Positions 1-8,551 of a DNA stretch of 44,858 nucleotides are shown piece after piece; within the stretch, counting starts at the first letter, position 1, and each line of letters begins with the position of its first letter. A program made the position numbers and the translations under genes. Below the pieces are notes generated by a model that searched no databases, was not told the origin of the DNA, and saw nothing but the letters and a program-made list of their open reading frames with translations. This DNA comes from Roseburia sp. (GTDB lineage Bacteria; Bacillota; Clostridia; Lachnospirales; Lachnospiraceae): assembly GCA_023664685.1 (NCBI GenBank), contig JAMPFC010000016.1, positions 1 through 44,858 on the forward strand, read 5' to 3'.

Positions 1-56
1 GCATGGGTGAGTATGGCGAAGGCGGCTATGGTGTAACGGTTGTAGATTTCAAATAA
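1..56 (+). CDS. 3' end of an unidentified CDS (partial)
   Basis: The first bases read as an open frame that ends at a TAA at 54-56, with a C-terminus of the form GEYGEGGYGVTVVDFK. Thirty bases separate the stop from the regulator that starts at 87, and the direction is the same, so this is probably the tail of the gene upstream. Only about 18 codons are visible, which is too little to name a family. It could also be a chance open frame. Confidence 0.35.
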   Translation, partial: MGEYGEGGYGVTVVDFK

Positions 57-86
57 GTTAATGTAGAGAAAGCGGGGAAATAATTC

Positions 87-806
87 ATGGCAGACAAACC
101 AAAAATTCTTATTGTGGATGACGATACCAATATCGCAGAGTTGATCGAATTGTATCTAACGAAAGAATGTTTTCAATGTAAACAGGCTCATGACGGTGAA
201 ATGGCTTTGAAAAAACATGCTTCGTTTGAACCGGATCTGATTCTTCTTGACATCATGCTTCCGGGCATTGATGGTTATGATGTATGCCGGGAAATCCGGA
301 AAACCTCCAGCGTTCCTATTATCATGCTCTCCGCCAAAGGAGAAGTTTTTGATAAAGTTCTCGGACTAGAGCTTGGCGCCGACGATTACATCATCAAGCC
401 TTTTGATTCCAAGGAACTTGTCGCGAGGGTAAAAGCGGTACTACGCCGCTATCAGGCAAGCGCGTCGAAGGCAGAAGACCACGATACCTTTGGAACCGGC
501 ACAGAATTTGTAGAATATAAAGATTTGACCGTCAGCCTCTCCAACTATTCCGTTACCTATATGGGGCATTCCATTGAAATGCCGCCAAAGGAACTGGAAC
601 TTTTGTATTTTCTCGCCACCCACCCCAATCAGGTCTTTACGAGGGAGCAGCTCTTAGACTGTATCTGGGGATACGAATATGTCGTCGACACAAGAACCGT
701 CGATGTACATATCAAACGCCTGCGCGAAAAGATCAAGGATCACGATGACTGGTGCATCGCCACCGTATGGGGAATCGGTTATAAATTTGAGACTAAGAGA
801 GGATGA
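87..806 (+). CDS. OmpR/PhoB-family response regulator
   Basis: This is a cytoplasmic two-component transcription regulator of 239 residues, normal for the family. Residues 1-120 form a receiver domain with the acidic pocket D11-D13, phospho-acceptor D55 (in LILLDIMLPG), switch residue S82 and K104 in YIIKPF. Residues 140-235 form a winged-helix DNA-binding domain with the typical VDTRTVDVHIKRLREKI recognition helix. The stop codon overlaps the start of the kinase gene at 803 (ATGA), so the two are translated together and surely act as a pair. The target genes are not visible in the sequence. Confidence 0.93.
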   Translation: MADKPKILIVDDDTNIAELIELYLTKECFQCKQAHDGEMALKKHASFEPDLILLDIMLPGIDGYDVCREIRKTSSVPIIMLSAKGEVFDKVLGLELGADDYIIKPFDSKELVARVKAVLRRYQASASKAEDHDTFGTGTEFVEYKDLTVSLSNYSVTYMGHSIEMPPKELELLYFLATHPNQVFTREQLLDCIWGYEYVVDTRTVDVHIKRLREKIKDHDDWCIATVWGIGYKFETKRG

Positions 807-1903
807 AGCAGTCCATGAGAAAAATACGCCTAACCTTCGGACGCAAACTGGCATTATTGTATATACTGATTTTTGCCGGTTCCTACTATGTCACGCATAC
901 CATCGGACTGACGATCGTAAGAAATAAAGTTCTTGCTGAGATCATGAGTACCCCCGAACTGGATGCCACAATCGCCCCTGCCCGCATCCGGTATTATTTT
1001 AATGTTCTGGACACTGCACTTTTTCTTATGGCCGCTGCACTTGCCATTGCTTTTTTGCTCATTTATGCTATGAATACGATTCCTTTAAAAAAACTCTGTC
1101 ATGCCGCCAAAAATTTCTCGATCAACCGGGTCAACTCCCCTGTCTCTCTTCACACACAGGACGAATATCAGGATCTTGCCGAAGCATTAAACATCATTGC
1201 AAACGACCTGAATAATTTCGATGAATACCAACGGGCGTTTATTTCCAATATCTCACATGATTTCCGCTCACCGCTCACCTCCATCCGTGGCTACGCGCAG
1301 GCTATGCTGGACGGAACGATTCCGCCCGAAGCACAGGAAAAATACCTGAACATCATTCTCTCCGAGACTGACCGCCTAACAAATCTCACGTCCAATCTTT
1401 TGGAACTCAATTCCTTTAACCGGGAGAGCGTGCTTCTTGACCTCACTAATTTTAATATCCACGAGACGATCATCCAGACCGTCAATACTCTGGAGGGCAC
1501 CGCCGCCAAAAAAGGAATTACCTTTTTCCTCGATTTTCATTCCAAAAAAGAACTGGTCGTAAATGCCGATGAGGCAAAAATCCATCAGGTACTATACAAT
1601 CTGATCGACAATGCGGTGAAATTCAGCCACAACAACTCAGAAATAAAAATCGGAACCACCAAAAAAGGAGACAAAATATTTGTCTCCGTCAAAGACTCCG
1701 GCATCGGAATCCCAAAAGACAGCCTGAACAAAGTATTTGACCGCTTTTATAAAACCGACCTGTCAAGGGGCAAGGACAAAAAGGGAACCGGCCTCGGCCT
1801 CTCCATCTCCAAAGAGATCATCAATTCCCACAAACAGACGATCAATGTCGTGAGTACAGAAGGGGTGGGGACGGAGTTTGTATTTACGTTGAAGAAGGGG
1901 TAG
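803..1903 (+). CDS. membrane sensor histidine kinase
   Basis: The 366-residue kinase is the partner of the regulator just upstream, sharing a four-base ATGA overlap. Two membrane segments (about 15-38 and 68-90) enclose only about 28 external residues, so the sensor part is very short; this type often senses the membrane itself or another membrane protein. A HAMP-like linker is followed by the H-box ISHDFRSP with phospho-acceptor H152, an N-box (NLIDNAVKFS), a G1 box (DSGIGIP) and a G2 box (GTGLGLS). The SD-like GAGAGG abuts the ATG at 803; an in-frame ATG at 815 is an alternative start. The signal is not known. Confidence 0.92.
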   Translation: MKQSMRKIRLTFGRKLALLYILIFAGSYYVTHTIGLTIVRNKVLAEIMSTPELDATIAPARIRYYFNVLDTALFLMAAALAIAFLLIYAMNTIPLKKLCHAAKNFSINRVNSPVSLHTQDEYQDLAEALNIIANDLNNFDEYQRAFISNISHDFRSPLTSIRGYAQAMLDGTIPPEAQEKYLNIILSETDRLTNLTSNLLELNSFNRESVLLDLTNFNIHETIIQTVNTLEGTAAKKGITFFLDFHSKKELVVNADEAKIHQVLYNLIDNAVKFSHNNSEIKIGTTKKGDKIFVSVKDSGIGIPKDSLNKVFDRFYKTDLSRGKDKKGTGLGLSISKEIINSHKQTINVVSTEGVGTEFVFTLKKG

Positions 1904-1924
1904 GAGGGGCAGGAATGCAGAAAG

Positions 1925-2000
1925 GGAACCCATCCGGACACTGGCGGACGAATTGATCTACGAATCGCAATTAAGTCCGCCAGTGCCTCGGTTGGGTTCC
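1925..2000. repeat. long imperfect inverted repeat (about 25-bp arms) between convergent genes
   Basis: The arms GGAACCCA-CCG-CACTGGCGGAC (1925-1949) and GTCCGCCAGTG-CGG-TGGGTTCC (1975-2000) are complementary apart from small internal loops. The 25-base centre has a second small inverted repeat (AATTG/CAATT). It lies 21 bases after the kinase stop and before the convergent chemoreceptor gene. No strong T-run follows on either side. It may act as a two-way transcription stop, or it may be a small non-autonomous palindromic repeat. Confidence 0.6.
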
Positions 2001-2044
2001 TCTTCTGATTGCTGGCCTTCTGATTCCTGTCAGAATTTTATTAG

Positions 2045-2068
2045 GTCGGCTTATCTATAATATCCGAC
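2045..2068 (-). terminator. possible terminator of the chemoreceptor operon
   Basis: GTCGG (2045-2049) pairs with CCGAC (2064-2068), and weaker A/T pairs lie inside. On the minus strand the hairpin is followed by CTAATAAAATT. It sits about 40 bases past the stop of the chemoreceptor gene. The T-run is poor, so this is tentative. Confidence 0.35.
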
Positions 2069-2110
2069 AAAGCCTTCCGTTTTTTGAAAGCTTAGGAGTT
2101 CCATTCACAT

Positions 2111-3823
2111 TTACACTGTAAACTTCTTCATCGCCTCATCGATCGTCTGTGCCACATCGTGAAGCTGTTCTGTATTTCCGGAAATACTTTCAACTACAGA
2201 GCTGACCTCTGTCACAGATGCAGAGGTTTCCTCTGTTCCCGCCGCATTTTCTTCTGCGATCGCAGTCAGGCTTTGAACAACATCAACCACATTGATCTTT
2301 GCCTTATCCATATTCTCGGTCTTTTCATAGATGTTGTTGATCCCATTCATGGAGTTCTCAATTTCCTCCTGAACCTTCGCAAACATATTTCCTGTGATGT
2401 CGACTTTGTTCATCTGTGAATCCATGATCTCTTTTACTTTGCCCATCGTCTCCACAGCTTTTTCCGAATCCTCCATCAGCATATCCGTGATCTGCTGAAC
2501 TTTCATTGCCGACTCATTGGACTGCTCAGCAAGCTTCTGGATCTGACTTGCAACAACTGCAAATCCTTTTCCCTGCTCACCGGCTCTTGCCGCCTCGATC
2601 GAAGCATTCAGCGAAAGCAGATTGGTCTCCTCTGCGATGGAAGTAATGAGTGCGATCGCATCCTTGATCTTCATCGCAGACTCATTTGTCGTATTCGTCT
2701 GTCTGTATATCTCTTCAATCGAATCTTTTGCTTCTATATTGATCTGCTCGAGTTCTTTCAGCGTTTTCTCCGCCTCTTCACCCGATTTCTGCATAACTTC
2801 TACATTGCCGCGGAGTTTCGCCATCTCGTGGTTTGTCTCCTCAACCATATTTCCAATTACAACAACGCTGTCGGATGCCTTCTGTGTATCTGCTGCCTGA
2901 GAAGATGCGCTTCCTGCCATATCATGTACTGCGTGATCGATCTGTCCGATCGTCTCCACCGTCACAGCGACATTTCCGTTCAGGCTGTCAGAAGAACTAT
3001 AAAGCAATTCACTCTGGCGTTTCAATTCTGCAACGACGCTGTTCAACTTGTCTTGAACATTTCGTACTGCGCGTGCCATTACGCCAATCTCATCGCCATT
3101 CTTGAGCAGTTTGTCAAGTTCCGGATCTCTCATAAAGTTCAGTTCACCCATCCGGGATACCATTTTAGAAATCTTAGCGAGCGGCGAAATGATGAACTGG
3201 AATCCGATAAATGCCAGAATCAGACAGATCACTCCGGCGATGCCGCCCGAAATTCCCATTACCAGAGAAACATGGTTCACCGAACTGAACACATCCGCCT
3301 CATCAGCACTGATAACAAGAATAAAATCAGCGGTCGGATTCACATAATATCCGGCGTATTTCACTGCTCCCTTAAACACATAGCTGACAACTTCCGGCTC
3401 CGGTACTTTTCCCGCTTTGAGATCACCGACAACTCCTGTGATCACTTCATTTTCCACCGGTTTGCCGATCTTCTCGGCTGTCGGATGATACAGCATGGTT
3501 CCATCCGGTGCTACAATATAAGCATAACTGGATTCTGCTGTCTTGATCTTAACATCTTTGAACAATTCCGTCAGCGTATCCTGCGATAGAGCTTTCTCCG
3601 CACCAAGAGCATTTACCTCGGATTCGAGAATCCTGCCATTTGCCTCTGTCATATCAAACATATAATCCTTTGTCGTCGAGGTCATCGTACTGCGGATCTC
3701 CGGTGTAGCCATCAGAAGCGTAGCTGCGATCACTAGTATAACCGTCACTACTACTAAAATAACACCTTTATACTTCAGCGGAAGTCCCGTCGTTTCTCCC
3801 TTTCTTACTCTTCCCTCTTTCAT
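2111..3823 (-). CDS. methyl-accepting chemotaxis protein
   Basis: This is a 570-residue membrane chemoreceptor that signals to CheA/CheW. Order of parts: membrane segment 20-40; an extracellular Cache-like sensor (about 45-180) with the typical [16 protein letters not shown] strand; a second membrane segment 186-212; HAMP 213-265; and a long coiled-coil signalling domain. The conserved hairpin tip reads [20 protein letters not shown]. The ligand cannot be told from sequence; Cache receptors usually bind small organic molecules. GGAGG lies 12 bases before the ATG, which is rather far. It is the last gene after cheX-like and trmL, with a gap of 18 bases. A motility apparatus is implied but not encoded here. 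Confidence 0.95.
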   Translation of the reverse strand: MKEGRVRKGETTGLPLKYKGVILVVVTVILVIAATLLMATPEIRSTMTSTTKDYMFDMTEANGRILESEVNALGAEKALSQDTLTELFKDVKIKTAESSYAYIVAPDGTMLYHPTAEKIGKPVENEVITGVVGDLKAGKVPEPEVVSYVFKGAVKYAGYYVNPTADFILVISADEADVFSSVNHVSLVMGISGGIAGVICLILAFIGFQFIISPLAKISKMVSRMGELNFMRDPELDKLLKNGDEIGVMARAVRNVQDKLNSVVAELKRQSELLYSSSDSLNGNVAVTVETIGQIDHAVHDMAGSASSQAADTQKASDSVVVIGNMVEETNHEMAKLRGNVEVMQKSGEEAEKTLKELEQINIEAKDSIEEIYRQTNTTNESAMKIKDAIALITSIAEETNLLSLNASIEAARAGEQGKGFAVVASQIQKLAEQSNESAMKVQQITDMLMEDSEKAVETMGKVKEIMDSQMNKVDITGNMFAKVQEEIENSMNGINNIYEKTENMDKAKINVVDVVQSLTAIAEENAAGTEETSASVTEVSSVVESISGNTEQLHDVAQTIDEAMKKFTV

Positions 3824-3841
3824 AAAAATGATATACCTCCT

Positions 3842-4345
3842 TTATTTTTCTTCTGTCCATGAAAGCCTGTGCAGACTGCCTTCTGTGCAAAGCCGGGCAA
3901 ACCCCTGCTGCCTCAAAGCCTCATATAAAACGACCGCTACAGAATTTGAAAGATTCAGCGACCGAATATCCCCATACATCGGAATCCGGATCGTATTTTC
4001 CTCGTTTTCCACCAGAATCTCCTCCGGGATCCCCGCACTCTCTTTCCCAAACATAATGTAACAGCCGTCCTCAAACTGCTGGTCAGAATATACACGCTTT
4101 GCTTTTGTCGTCGCCATATATATTTTGGCATCCGGATTCTTTTGTAAAAAATCAGCATAACTGTCATATACCGTATAATCGAGCTTGTCCCAATAATCCA
4201 GACCGGCACGTTTTACCTGCTTTTCTGTGATGCGAAACCCCATCGGCTCGATCAGATGAAGTCTGGCTCCTGCCGCTACACACGTCCTTCCTATATTCCC
4301 GGTATTTGCCGGTATCTCTGGTTCAAGTAAAACAATATTGAGCAT
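3842..4345 (-). CDS. trmL: tRNA (cytidine(34)-2'-O)-methyltransferase
   Basis: This is a SPOUT-fold methyltransferase that 2'-O-methylates the wobble base of tRNA-Leu isoacceptors using SAM. The 167-residue length is normal. The N-terminus MLNIVLLEPEIPANTGNIGR and the C-terminal knot with FGKESAGIPEEIL and RIPMYGDIRSLNLSNSVAV are diagnostic. A GGAG ribosome site precedes the ATG. It sits between the CheX-like gene (58 bases upstream) and the chemoreceptor gene (18 bases downstream), most likely as a passenger in that operon rather than part of chemotaxis. Confidence 0.95.
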   Translation of the reverse strand: MLNIVLLEPEIPANTGNIGRTCVAAGARLHLIEPMGFRITEKQVKRAGLDYWDKLDYTVYDSYADFLQKNPDAKIYMATTKAKRVYSDQQFEDGCYIMFGKESAGIPEEILVENEENTIRIPMYGDIRSLNLSNSVAVVLYEALRQQGFARLCTEGSLHRLSWTEEK

Positions 4346-4403
4346 CGTAACTCTCCTTACTACGATATGCCTTCTCTGATTTGTATGAAATCCCTTTGGT
4401 CTT

Positions 4404-4871
4404 CTACTCCTGCCTCAATGCCAGATATAATTCTATGGTCGTGTCCGCAAATACCATCGGAACACATAAACTTTTTGCGAGCGTACCGGAAAAACTCACC
4501 TGCCCATGAGATAACGCAGGCGGTGTGATATCGATCCCGACACCATTTGACGAAAACACTGTCGCCGCATTTCCCATGATCATATTTCCAAGTTCGCTGA
4601 GTGCGCTTGAAGCAAATTCATCAATCGCTTTGATCTCTGTCATACACATCTTAGAAGCAATATTGCATGCGTTCTGCTCTGTCATTGCGATCAATACCTG
4701 TCCGCGCATCTCTCCGGTAACGCCAACCATAATAACCCATGAATCCAACCCAAATTTTACTTCCTTCAAAGTCGGCTTTTGAACGGCCACTTCTACGAAA
4801 CACACATCCTGAAGTACTTTCTTTGCCGCCATCAATAAAGGATTAATATGTTCTGCATTTAGTGTCGCCAT
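4404..4871 (-). CDS. CheX-like chemotaxis phosphatase
   Basis: The 155-residue protein matches the CheX/CheC/FliY phosphatase fold. These proteins speed dephosphorylation of CheY-P through an E-x-x-N motif, here seen as SELGNMIMGN near the middle. The following stretch (GIDITPPALSHG) is the usual family continuation. A single such motif fits CheX, which acts as a dimer. It is the first gene of the cheX-like/trmL/chemoreceptor operon, with a good promoter 75-103 bases upstream. Its CheY target is not in the window; the fusion protein at 22641-23993 also has a receiver domain. Confidence 0.85.
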   Translation of the reverse strand: MATLNAEHINPLLMAAKKVLQDVCFVEVAVQKPTLKEVKFGLDSWVIMVGVTGEMRGQVLIAMTEQNACNIASKMCMTEIKAIDEFASSALSELGNMIMGNAATVFSSNGVGIDITPPALSHGQVSFSGTLAKSLCVPMVFADTTIELYLALRQE

Positions 4872-4945
4872 GCCCTCTTTATCTCCTTTCCCGACGTAAC
4901 AATCCGTATTTTTTATCTTCTAACCTTAGTGTGAAACTACATTTT

Positions 4946-4974
4946 AGTATAACATAATTACCGCAAAGTGTCCA
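4946..4974 (-). promoter_or_regulatory. sigma-A-type promoter for the cheX-like/trmL/chemoreceptor operon
   Basis: On the minus strand the -35 is TGGACA (4974-4969), the spacer is 17 bases and the -10 is TATACT (4951-4946). Five of six and five of six bases match consensus. Transcription should start near 4939, about 70 bases before the ATG at 4871. Confidence 0.65.
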
Positions 4975-5045
4975 TAAATTTCTGCATATTTTGCAGACAG
5001 AATTTTACAGGCTTCCGTGCTTTCGCCGCCCATATCGCCCTCTCG

Positions 5046-6014
5046 TCATGCCAAACTGCCCGGCGGCACAAGAAACCGTGCTTCATCTCCATTTTTTACG
5101 ATTCTGTCATTGCCCTCACTCACTGTTCCGATCACCGCCGCCGCAATTCCCGCTTTTTCGTATTCAGCGACAAGCTTTTTCCCATCTGTCGTACCCGCCA
5201 AGAGGACTCCCTCCGACGGAAGCATATAGGGATTGAGGTCAAAAAACTCACAGATTTCCACTGTCTCCTGCCGGATCGGTATTTTCTTTAGATCGACGGT
5301 AAAACCTGTCCCGGAGGCCTCTCCAAATTCCCACAGCGCACCAAATACACCATCTGCCGAGGCATTGTGCATCGCTGCGGCCCCTACGCTTTTTGCGAGC
5401 CGGGCGTCCCGGACACATCCGCTTTGTTTTAAGAACCCTGCCGCTTCCTCCAAAAATGCATGGGAAAATCGACTTTCCAAAATTTTCCTTTTTTCATATG
5501 CCAGATACGCCGCCCCCGACGCACCCGCCCATTTTGTCATGACGATCTCCATCCCGGGAACTAAGCGGCTGCTGTCCACCGGAACTCCGTCCTCGGCATA
5601 ACCCATTCCCGTCACAGATAAAAGCGGCGCTGATACAACAGGGCTGACTTCGGTATGCCCGCCGAGAATATCAACTTTGTATTCCTCTGCAAGCCCGCCG
5701 ATCTGCTCCATTATGTTTTTCAGTTCGCTCTCTTTACTTCCCTCCGGAAGAAGAATGTTGATGAGCATACCGGAGGGTTCGGCACCTGCCGCCGCAATAT
5801 CATTTGCCATCCTGTAAAATGCCTGTTCTCCCACCGTCTCTGCGCACCCTGTCACCGGATTGACGGAGCATACGAGCAAACGGTTATCCGCCGGACGGAG
5901 CCTCGCCGCATCCATGCCCGCAGACGGGCAAGAGAGAACGTCCGCACTCTTATATCGAATCTTTTTAAATACAGAACGTTTTAGTATACTTGCTTTCACT
6001 TTTCCGGTACGCAT
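5046..6014 (-). CDS. AIR synthase-related (HypE-like) protein
   Basis: The 322-residue protein has the two-domain fold of AIR synthase/HypE/SelD ATP-binding enzymes: an N-terminal half with NPVTG and a GGHTEVSP glycine loop (about 25-150), then a C-terminal half. It belongs to the 'AIR synthase-related' group found in clostridia, whose reaction is not known. True HypE ends with a PRIC cysteine that carries carbamoyl; this protein ends FLVPPGSLA, so it is not a standard NiFe-hydrogenase factor. I start it at 6014 because GGAAGGAGAGG precedes that ATG; an open frame continues to 6425, but that part is an off-frame reading of the VanW gene. Confidence 0.8.
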   Translation of the reverse strand: MRTGKVKASILKRSVFKKIRYKSADVLSCPSAGMDAARLRPADNRLLVCSVNPVTGCAETVGEQAFYRMANDIAAAGAEPSGMLINILLPEGSKESELKNIMEQIGGLAEEYKVDILGGHTEVSPVVSAPLLSVTGMGYAEDGVPVDSSRLVPGMEIVMTKWAGASGAAYLAYEKRKILESRFSHAFLEEAAGFLKQSGCVRDARLAKSVGAAAMHNASADGVFGALWEFGEASGTGFTVDLKKIPIRQETVEICEFFDLNPYMLPSEGVLLAGTTDGKKLVAEYEKAGIAAAVIGTVSEGNDRIVKNGDEARFLVPPGSLA

Positions 6015-6096
6015 CCTGTCCCTCTCCTTCCGGATCTCCGGCTGAGCATTTCTTCTTTCTGAACCCCTGCCAACTTTCCGAACCTTTGATAAGTCT

Positions 6097-7686
6097 CTAC
6101 TGGATCTGGCCCGCCCCGTCTGCCGGAGAGGCATTTCCCGCCGTTCCATCCGCCGGTGGAGCCTGTGTTGGCTGAGGCACTGGCGTGGCTGCTGTACTGT
6201 TCTGGCCTGTTCCGTCCCCGCCGCTCTGTCTGCCGGAACGACTTCCCGTACTGTCAGAGCCGCTTGTATCGTCGGATTTATCCTCGGACTTTGATTTTTT
6301 GGAATCGTCCGGTTTGGCTGTCGCCGCCGGCTCCTTCTTTGACCCTTTGGTGATATATCTCGGCGAAGCAGAGTAAGTACTCGAATTGATCTGGGTCTTT
6401 TCCTCCTGCCCGTTTTCCATAACAATCTTCCAGAGTTTTGCCTTATAACCGATATGCGCTTCCTGATCGACCTTCATATATGTCTCCGGTTTCGTTTTAT
6501 CATACGTCACCTTATCCGCCCCCGGCTTGATCTCCTCCGTGACTTCGGATTCGTAGCGCACCTTCCTGTCCGCGCTTCTCGTCTCCTCGCCATATATATT
6601 AAAATAAATCGTACTTCCGTAAGTCCCGCCCTGAATATAGATCGGAACTGCTGTATTATTTTTAAACTTAAAATCCTTATAATCTCCGGCAATCGCAGCA
6701 TCCATTGACGGTTCTACATAACTTACGACCATTGAGTGCGGGCTTCGTTCCACGATCTCGAGTTCCGCCCTCAGCACCGCATTGTAAAGTGTCGTGGAAA
6801 CTTGGCACACGCCTCCGCCGAGACTGTCCTCCACCTTTCCATTATTGTAAGAAGCCGCCTCATAATATCCATTTTCCTCTGTCAGCGGCGATATCGTGTC
6901 ATGCACCGAAAAAGTTTCCCCCGGATATACGACCGAACCGCTGATCAGTCTCGCCGCATTCGCCAGATTTTTGGTACGGTTTACATTTCCGGCATTGTAA
7001 GTCGTTGAAAAAGTCCCGACCTTATCCTTACATTTTGCCGCAGTTTCCCTTGATACCGCCGGCTGCTCTACGTTCACATTGGCAGTGATCTGTATCGCGG
7101 CATCATCCGCTGCTGCCTCCACCGCCTCTTTGATCATACGGACGGTCGCTTCCTCGTCAATGCTCACACCTTCCCGGGAATCCGAATATACAAACTCGCC
7201 ATTTTCCATCTTGACAGTGGCGTTTTTGGCTCTGGTACAAAGTTTCCCGCAATTCTTGTTCACAAATTCGCGCAGCACTTCTTCGTTCAGGGAGACAGAA
7301 ACCGAATAATGGATCTTGCCCTGTGCCGCCTGCCGGATCTCCTTATAATTCTCTATGATATTTCCATTTTTTCCCACATTTACAGCCTGCTCCAGATAGT
7401 CGCCCGCCGCATACGTATAACCTAATTCACTCACGGTCGCCGCCGCCTGCTTGCCATTTACATCGACCTGTACCGTCCGTGCGCCCAGCTTAGCGATATG
7501 GGAATCAACTGCCTGTGCCGCCTCTTCCTTCGTCATGCCGCCGATATCGATCTGGTCTACTTTGATACCGTCACATATTTTACCCTCGTCGGGTTTGATC
7601 TGCCCATAACTGAACAATACATACGCTACGATAAGCGCAACCATAAACAGGATAACAAGTATTGCTGCAATTCCTCTTTTTCCCAA
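6097..7686 (-). CDS. VanW family protein with peptidoglycan-binding and G5-like domains
   Basis: This is a 529-residue envelope protein. Residues 6-27 are a membrane anchor. Two copies of a YoaR-type peptidoglycan-binding domain follow (about 40-210), then the VanW domain (about 225-355, with the typical ETFSVHDTISP, GGGVCQVSTTLYNAV and SPHSMVV blocks), a G5-like segment (about 375-450) and a low-complexity Ser/Asp/Pro tail. VanW proteins occur in many clostridia and in some vancomycin clusters, but their chemistry is not established; a wall-linked role is inferred. The start is TTG at 7686, chosen because GGGAGG lies eight bases upstream. Confidence 0.88.
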   Translation of the reverse strand: MGKRGIAAILVILFMVALIVAYVLFSYGQIKPDEGKICDGIKVDQIDIGGMTKEEAAQAVDSHIAKLGARTVQVDVNGKQAAATVSELGYTYAAGDYLEQAVNVGKNGNIIENYKEIRQAAQGKIHYSVSVSLNEEVLREFVNKNCGKLCTRAKNATVKMENGEFVYSDSREGVSIDEEATVRMIKEAVEAAADDAAIQITANVNVEQPAVSRETAAKCKDKVGTFSTTYNAGNVNRTKNLANAARLISGSVVYPGETFSVHDTISPLTEENGYYEAASYNNGKVEDSLGGGVCQVSTTLYNAVLRAELEIVERSPHSMVVSYVEPSMDAAIAGDYKDFKFKNNTAVPIYIQGGTYGSTIYFNIYGEETRSADRKVRYESEVTEEIKPGADKVTYDKTKPETYMKVDQEAHIGYKAKLWKIVMENGQEEKTQINSSTYSASPRYITKGSKKEPAATAKPDDSKKSKSEDKSDDTSGSDSTGSRSGRQSGGDGTGQNSTAATPVPQPTQAPPADGTAGNASPADGAGQIQ

Positions 7687-7738
7687 TCAAAAGTCCTCCC
7701 TTGCACATTTGCCTGACCTGTATTAAACTATACTATGA

Positions 7739-7840
7739 TCAGTCCACTACATATGGCAGCAAAATTCCTGCCAGCATGGATATAATAAGTATTACACAGA
7801 TTATCACAGCGATCGTCCGCTGCCTTTTACGATTCATCAT
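7739..7840 (-). CDS. 33-residue single-pass membrane microprotein
   Basis: A short frame reads MMNRKRQRTIAV..., a basic N-terminus followed by one strongly hydrophobic helix (about 9-31) and PYVVD. GGAGG stands nine bases before the first ATG at 7840. It is the first gene before vanW (52-base gap), in the same direction. The form (short, basic start, one helix) resembles small anchor proteins such as the stressosome-linked Prli42 of Firmicutes, but I cannot confirm homology. The function is unknown. A good ribosome site and the protein's clear layout argue that it is real. Confidence 0.65.
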   Translation of the reverse strand: MMNRKRQRTIAVIICVILIISMLAGILLPYVVD

Positions 7841-7905
7841 TATGTTTTGCCTCCTTAATAGATAGTATTAACAATTTGGATTTATAATACGAAAGGATGA
7901 ATAAA

Positions 7906-8523
7906 ATGTTTGCAAATATCCCATTTCCTTCACTCTTTGTCTGCTTTTTGATCTTCATCGCGTGGATGCACTACGAAAAGCGCAAAGCCGGTAAAAAAGA
8001 AACCCGTGAGTCAGAAAAATTCTGGCAGCGCGAAGAGGAAGCCAACCGCACCAGAAACAAGGACATTTCCGGGCTTCCGCTGTTTGAGATCAGTAAAGAC
8101 CAGATCCCCATGCCGGACAGCAGCGATGAAAATACGTGTTATTATCAGAAAAAGGTTCTTGAAGGCATGAGCCTCCCGATGATGAACCTGTCCGAATATA
8201 CCAACACAGATTTAAAGTTAGCATATGGAGTGGGAAATTTCAAGACCTTATCTGATTATGATGAAAATTTTAATTCTTTTTTAATGAATCTTTCAAACTT
8301 AGGAAACGCCTATTTCCAGACCGGTCTTTTGCCGGAAGCGGCCGCAGTATTCCGCCTTTGTCTTGATTCCGGCGTCACAAGTATGCGAAATTACGCCGCC
8401 CTCGCCAATGTCTATGCCGCTATGGGCAAATCTTACAAAATATCTGACCTCATAAAAGAGGTCGAGCGTTCTGAGCGCTCCGATTATTCTACTATTGTAG
8501 AAAAATTGCGTTCCCTTCTTTGA
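7906..8523 (+). CDS. membrane-anchored TPR protein
   Basis: The 205-residue protein has an N-terminal membrane helix (8-22), a charged linker (23-60), and two tetratricopeptide repeats near 127-156 (NLGNAYFQTGLLPEAAAVF) and 161-190. TPRs bind other proteins; the partner is unknown. I prefer the ATG at 7906 because AAAGG lies nine bases upstream; the in-frame ATG at 7897 directly abuts that site. It is transcribed alone, divergent from the microprotein/vanW pair and convergent with the radical SAM gene that ends at 8552. Confidence 0.75.
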   Translation: MFANIPFPSLFVCFLIFIAWMHYEKRKAGKKETRESEKFWQREEEANRTRNKDISGLPLFEISKDQIPMPDSSDENTCYYQKKVLEGMSLPMMNLSEYTNTDLKLAYGVGNFKTLSDYDENFNSFLMNLSNLGNAYFQTGLLPEAAAVFRLCLDSGVTSMRNYAALANVYAAMGKSYKISDLIKEVERSERSDYSTIVEKLRSLL

Positions 8524-8551
8524 TCCCTCTGTTTATATCGTCCGTTCCCGC

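Noticed and set aside
2828..3589. 253-residue open frame opposite the chemoreceptor gene
   Set aside because: Low-complexity antisense reading with no ribosome site; the chemoreceptor on the other strand is certain.
5046..6014. True hydrogenase maturation factor HypE
   Set aside because: The C-terminal PRIC motif is absent, no other hyp gene is present, and the hydrogenase here is the [FeFe] type, which does not use HypE.
6015..6425. N-terminal extension of the AIR synthase-like protein
   Set aside because: The added residues are Arg-rich and overlap the VanW gene in another frame; a strong ribosome site marks the start at 6014.
7883..7888. TATAAT as the promoter of the TPR gene
   Set aside because: It is so near the ATG that the ribosome site would fall before or at the transcript start, and no -35 sits at the right distance.
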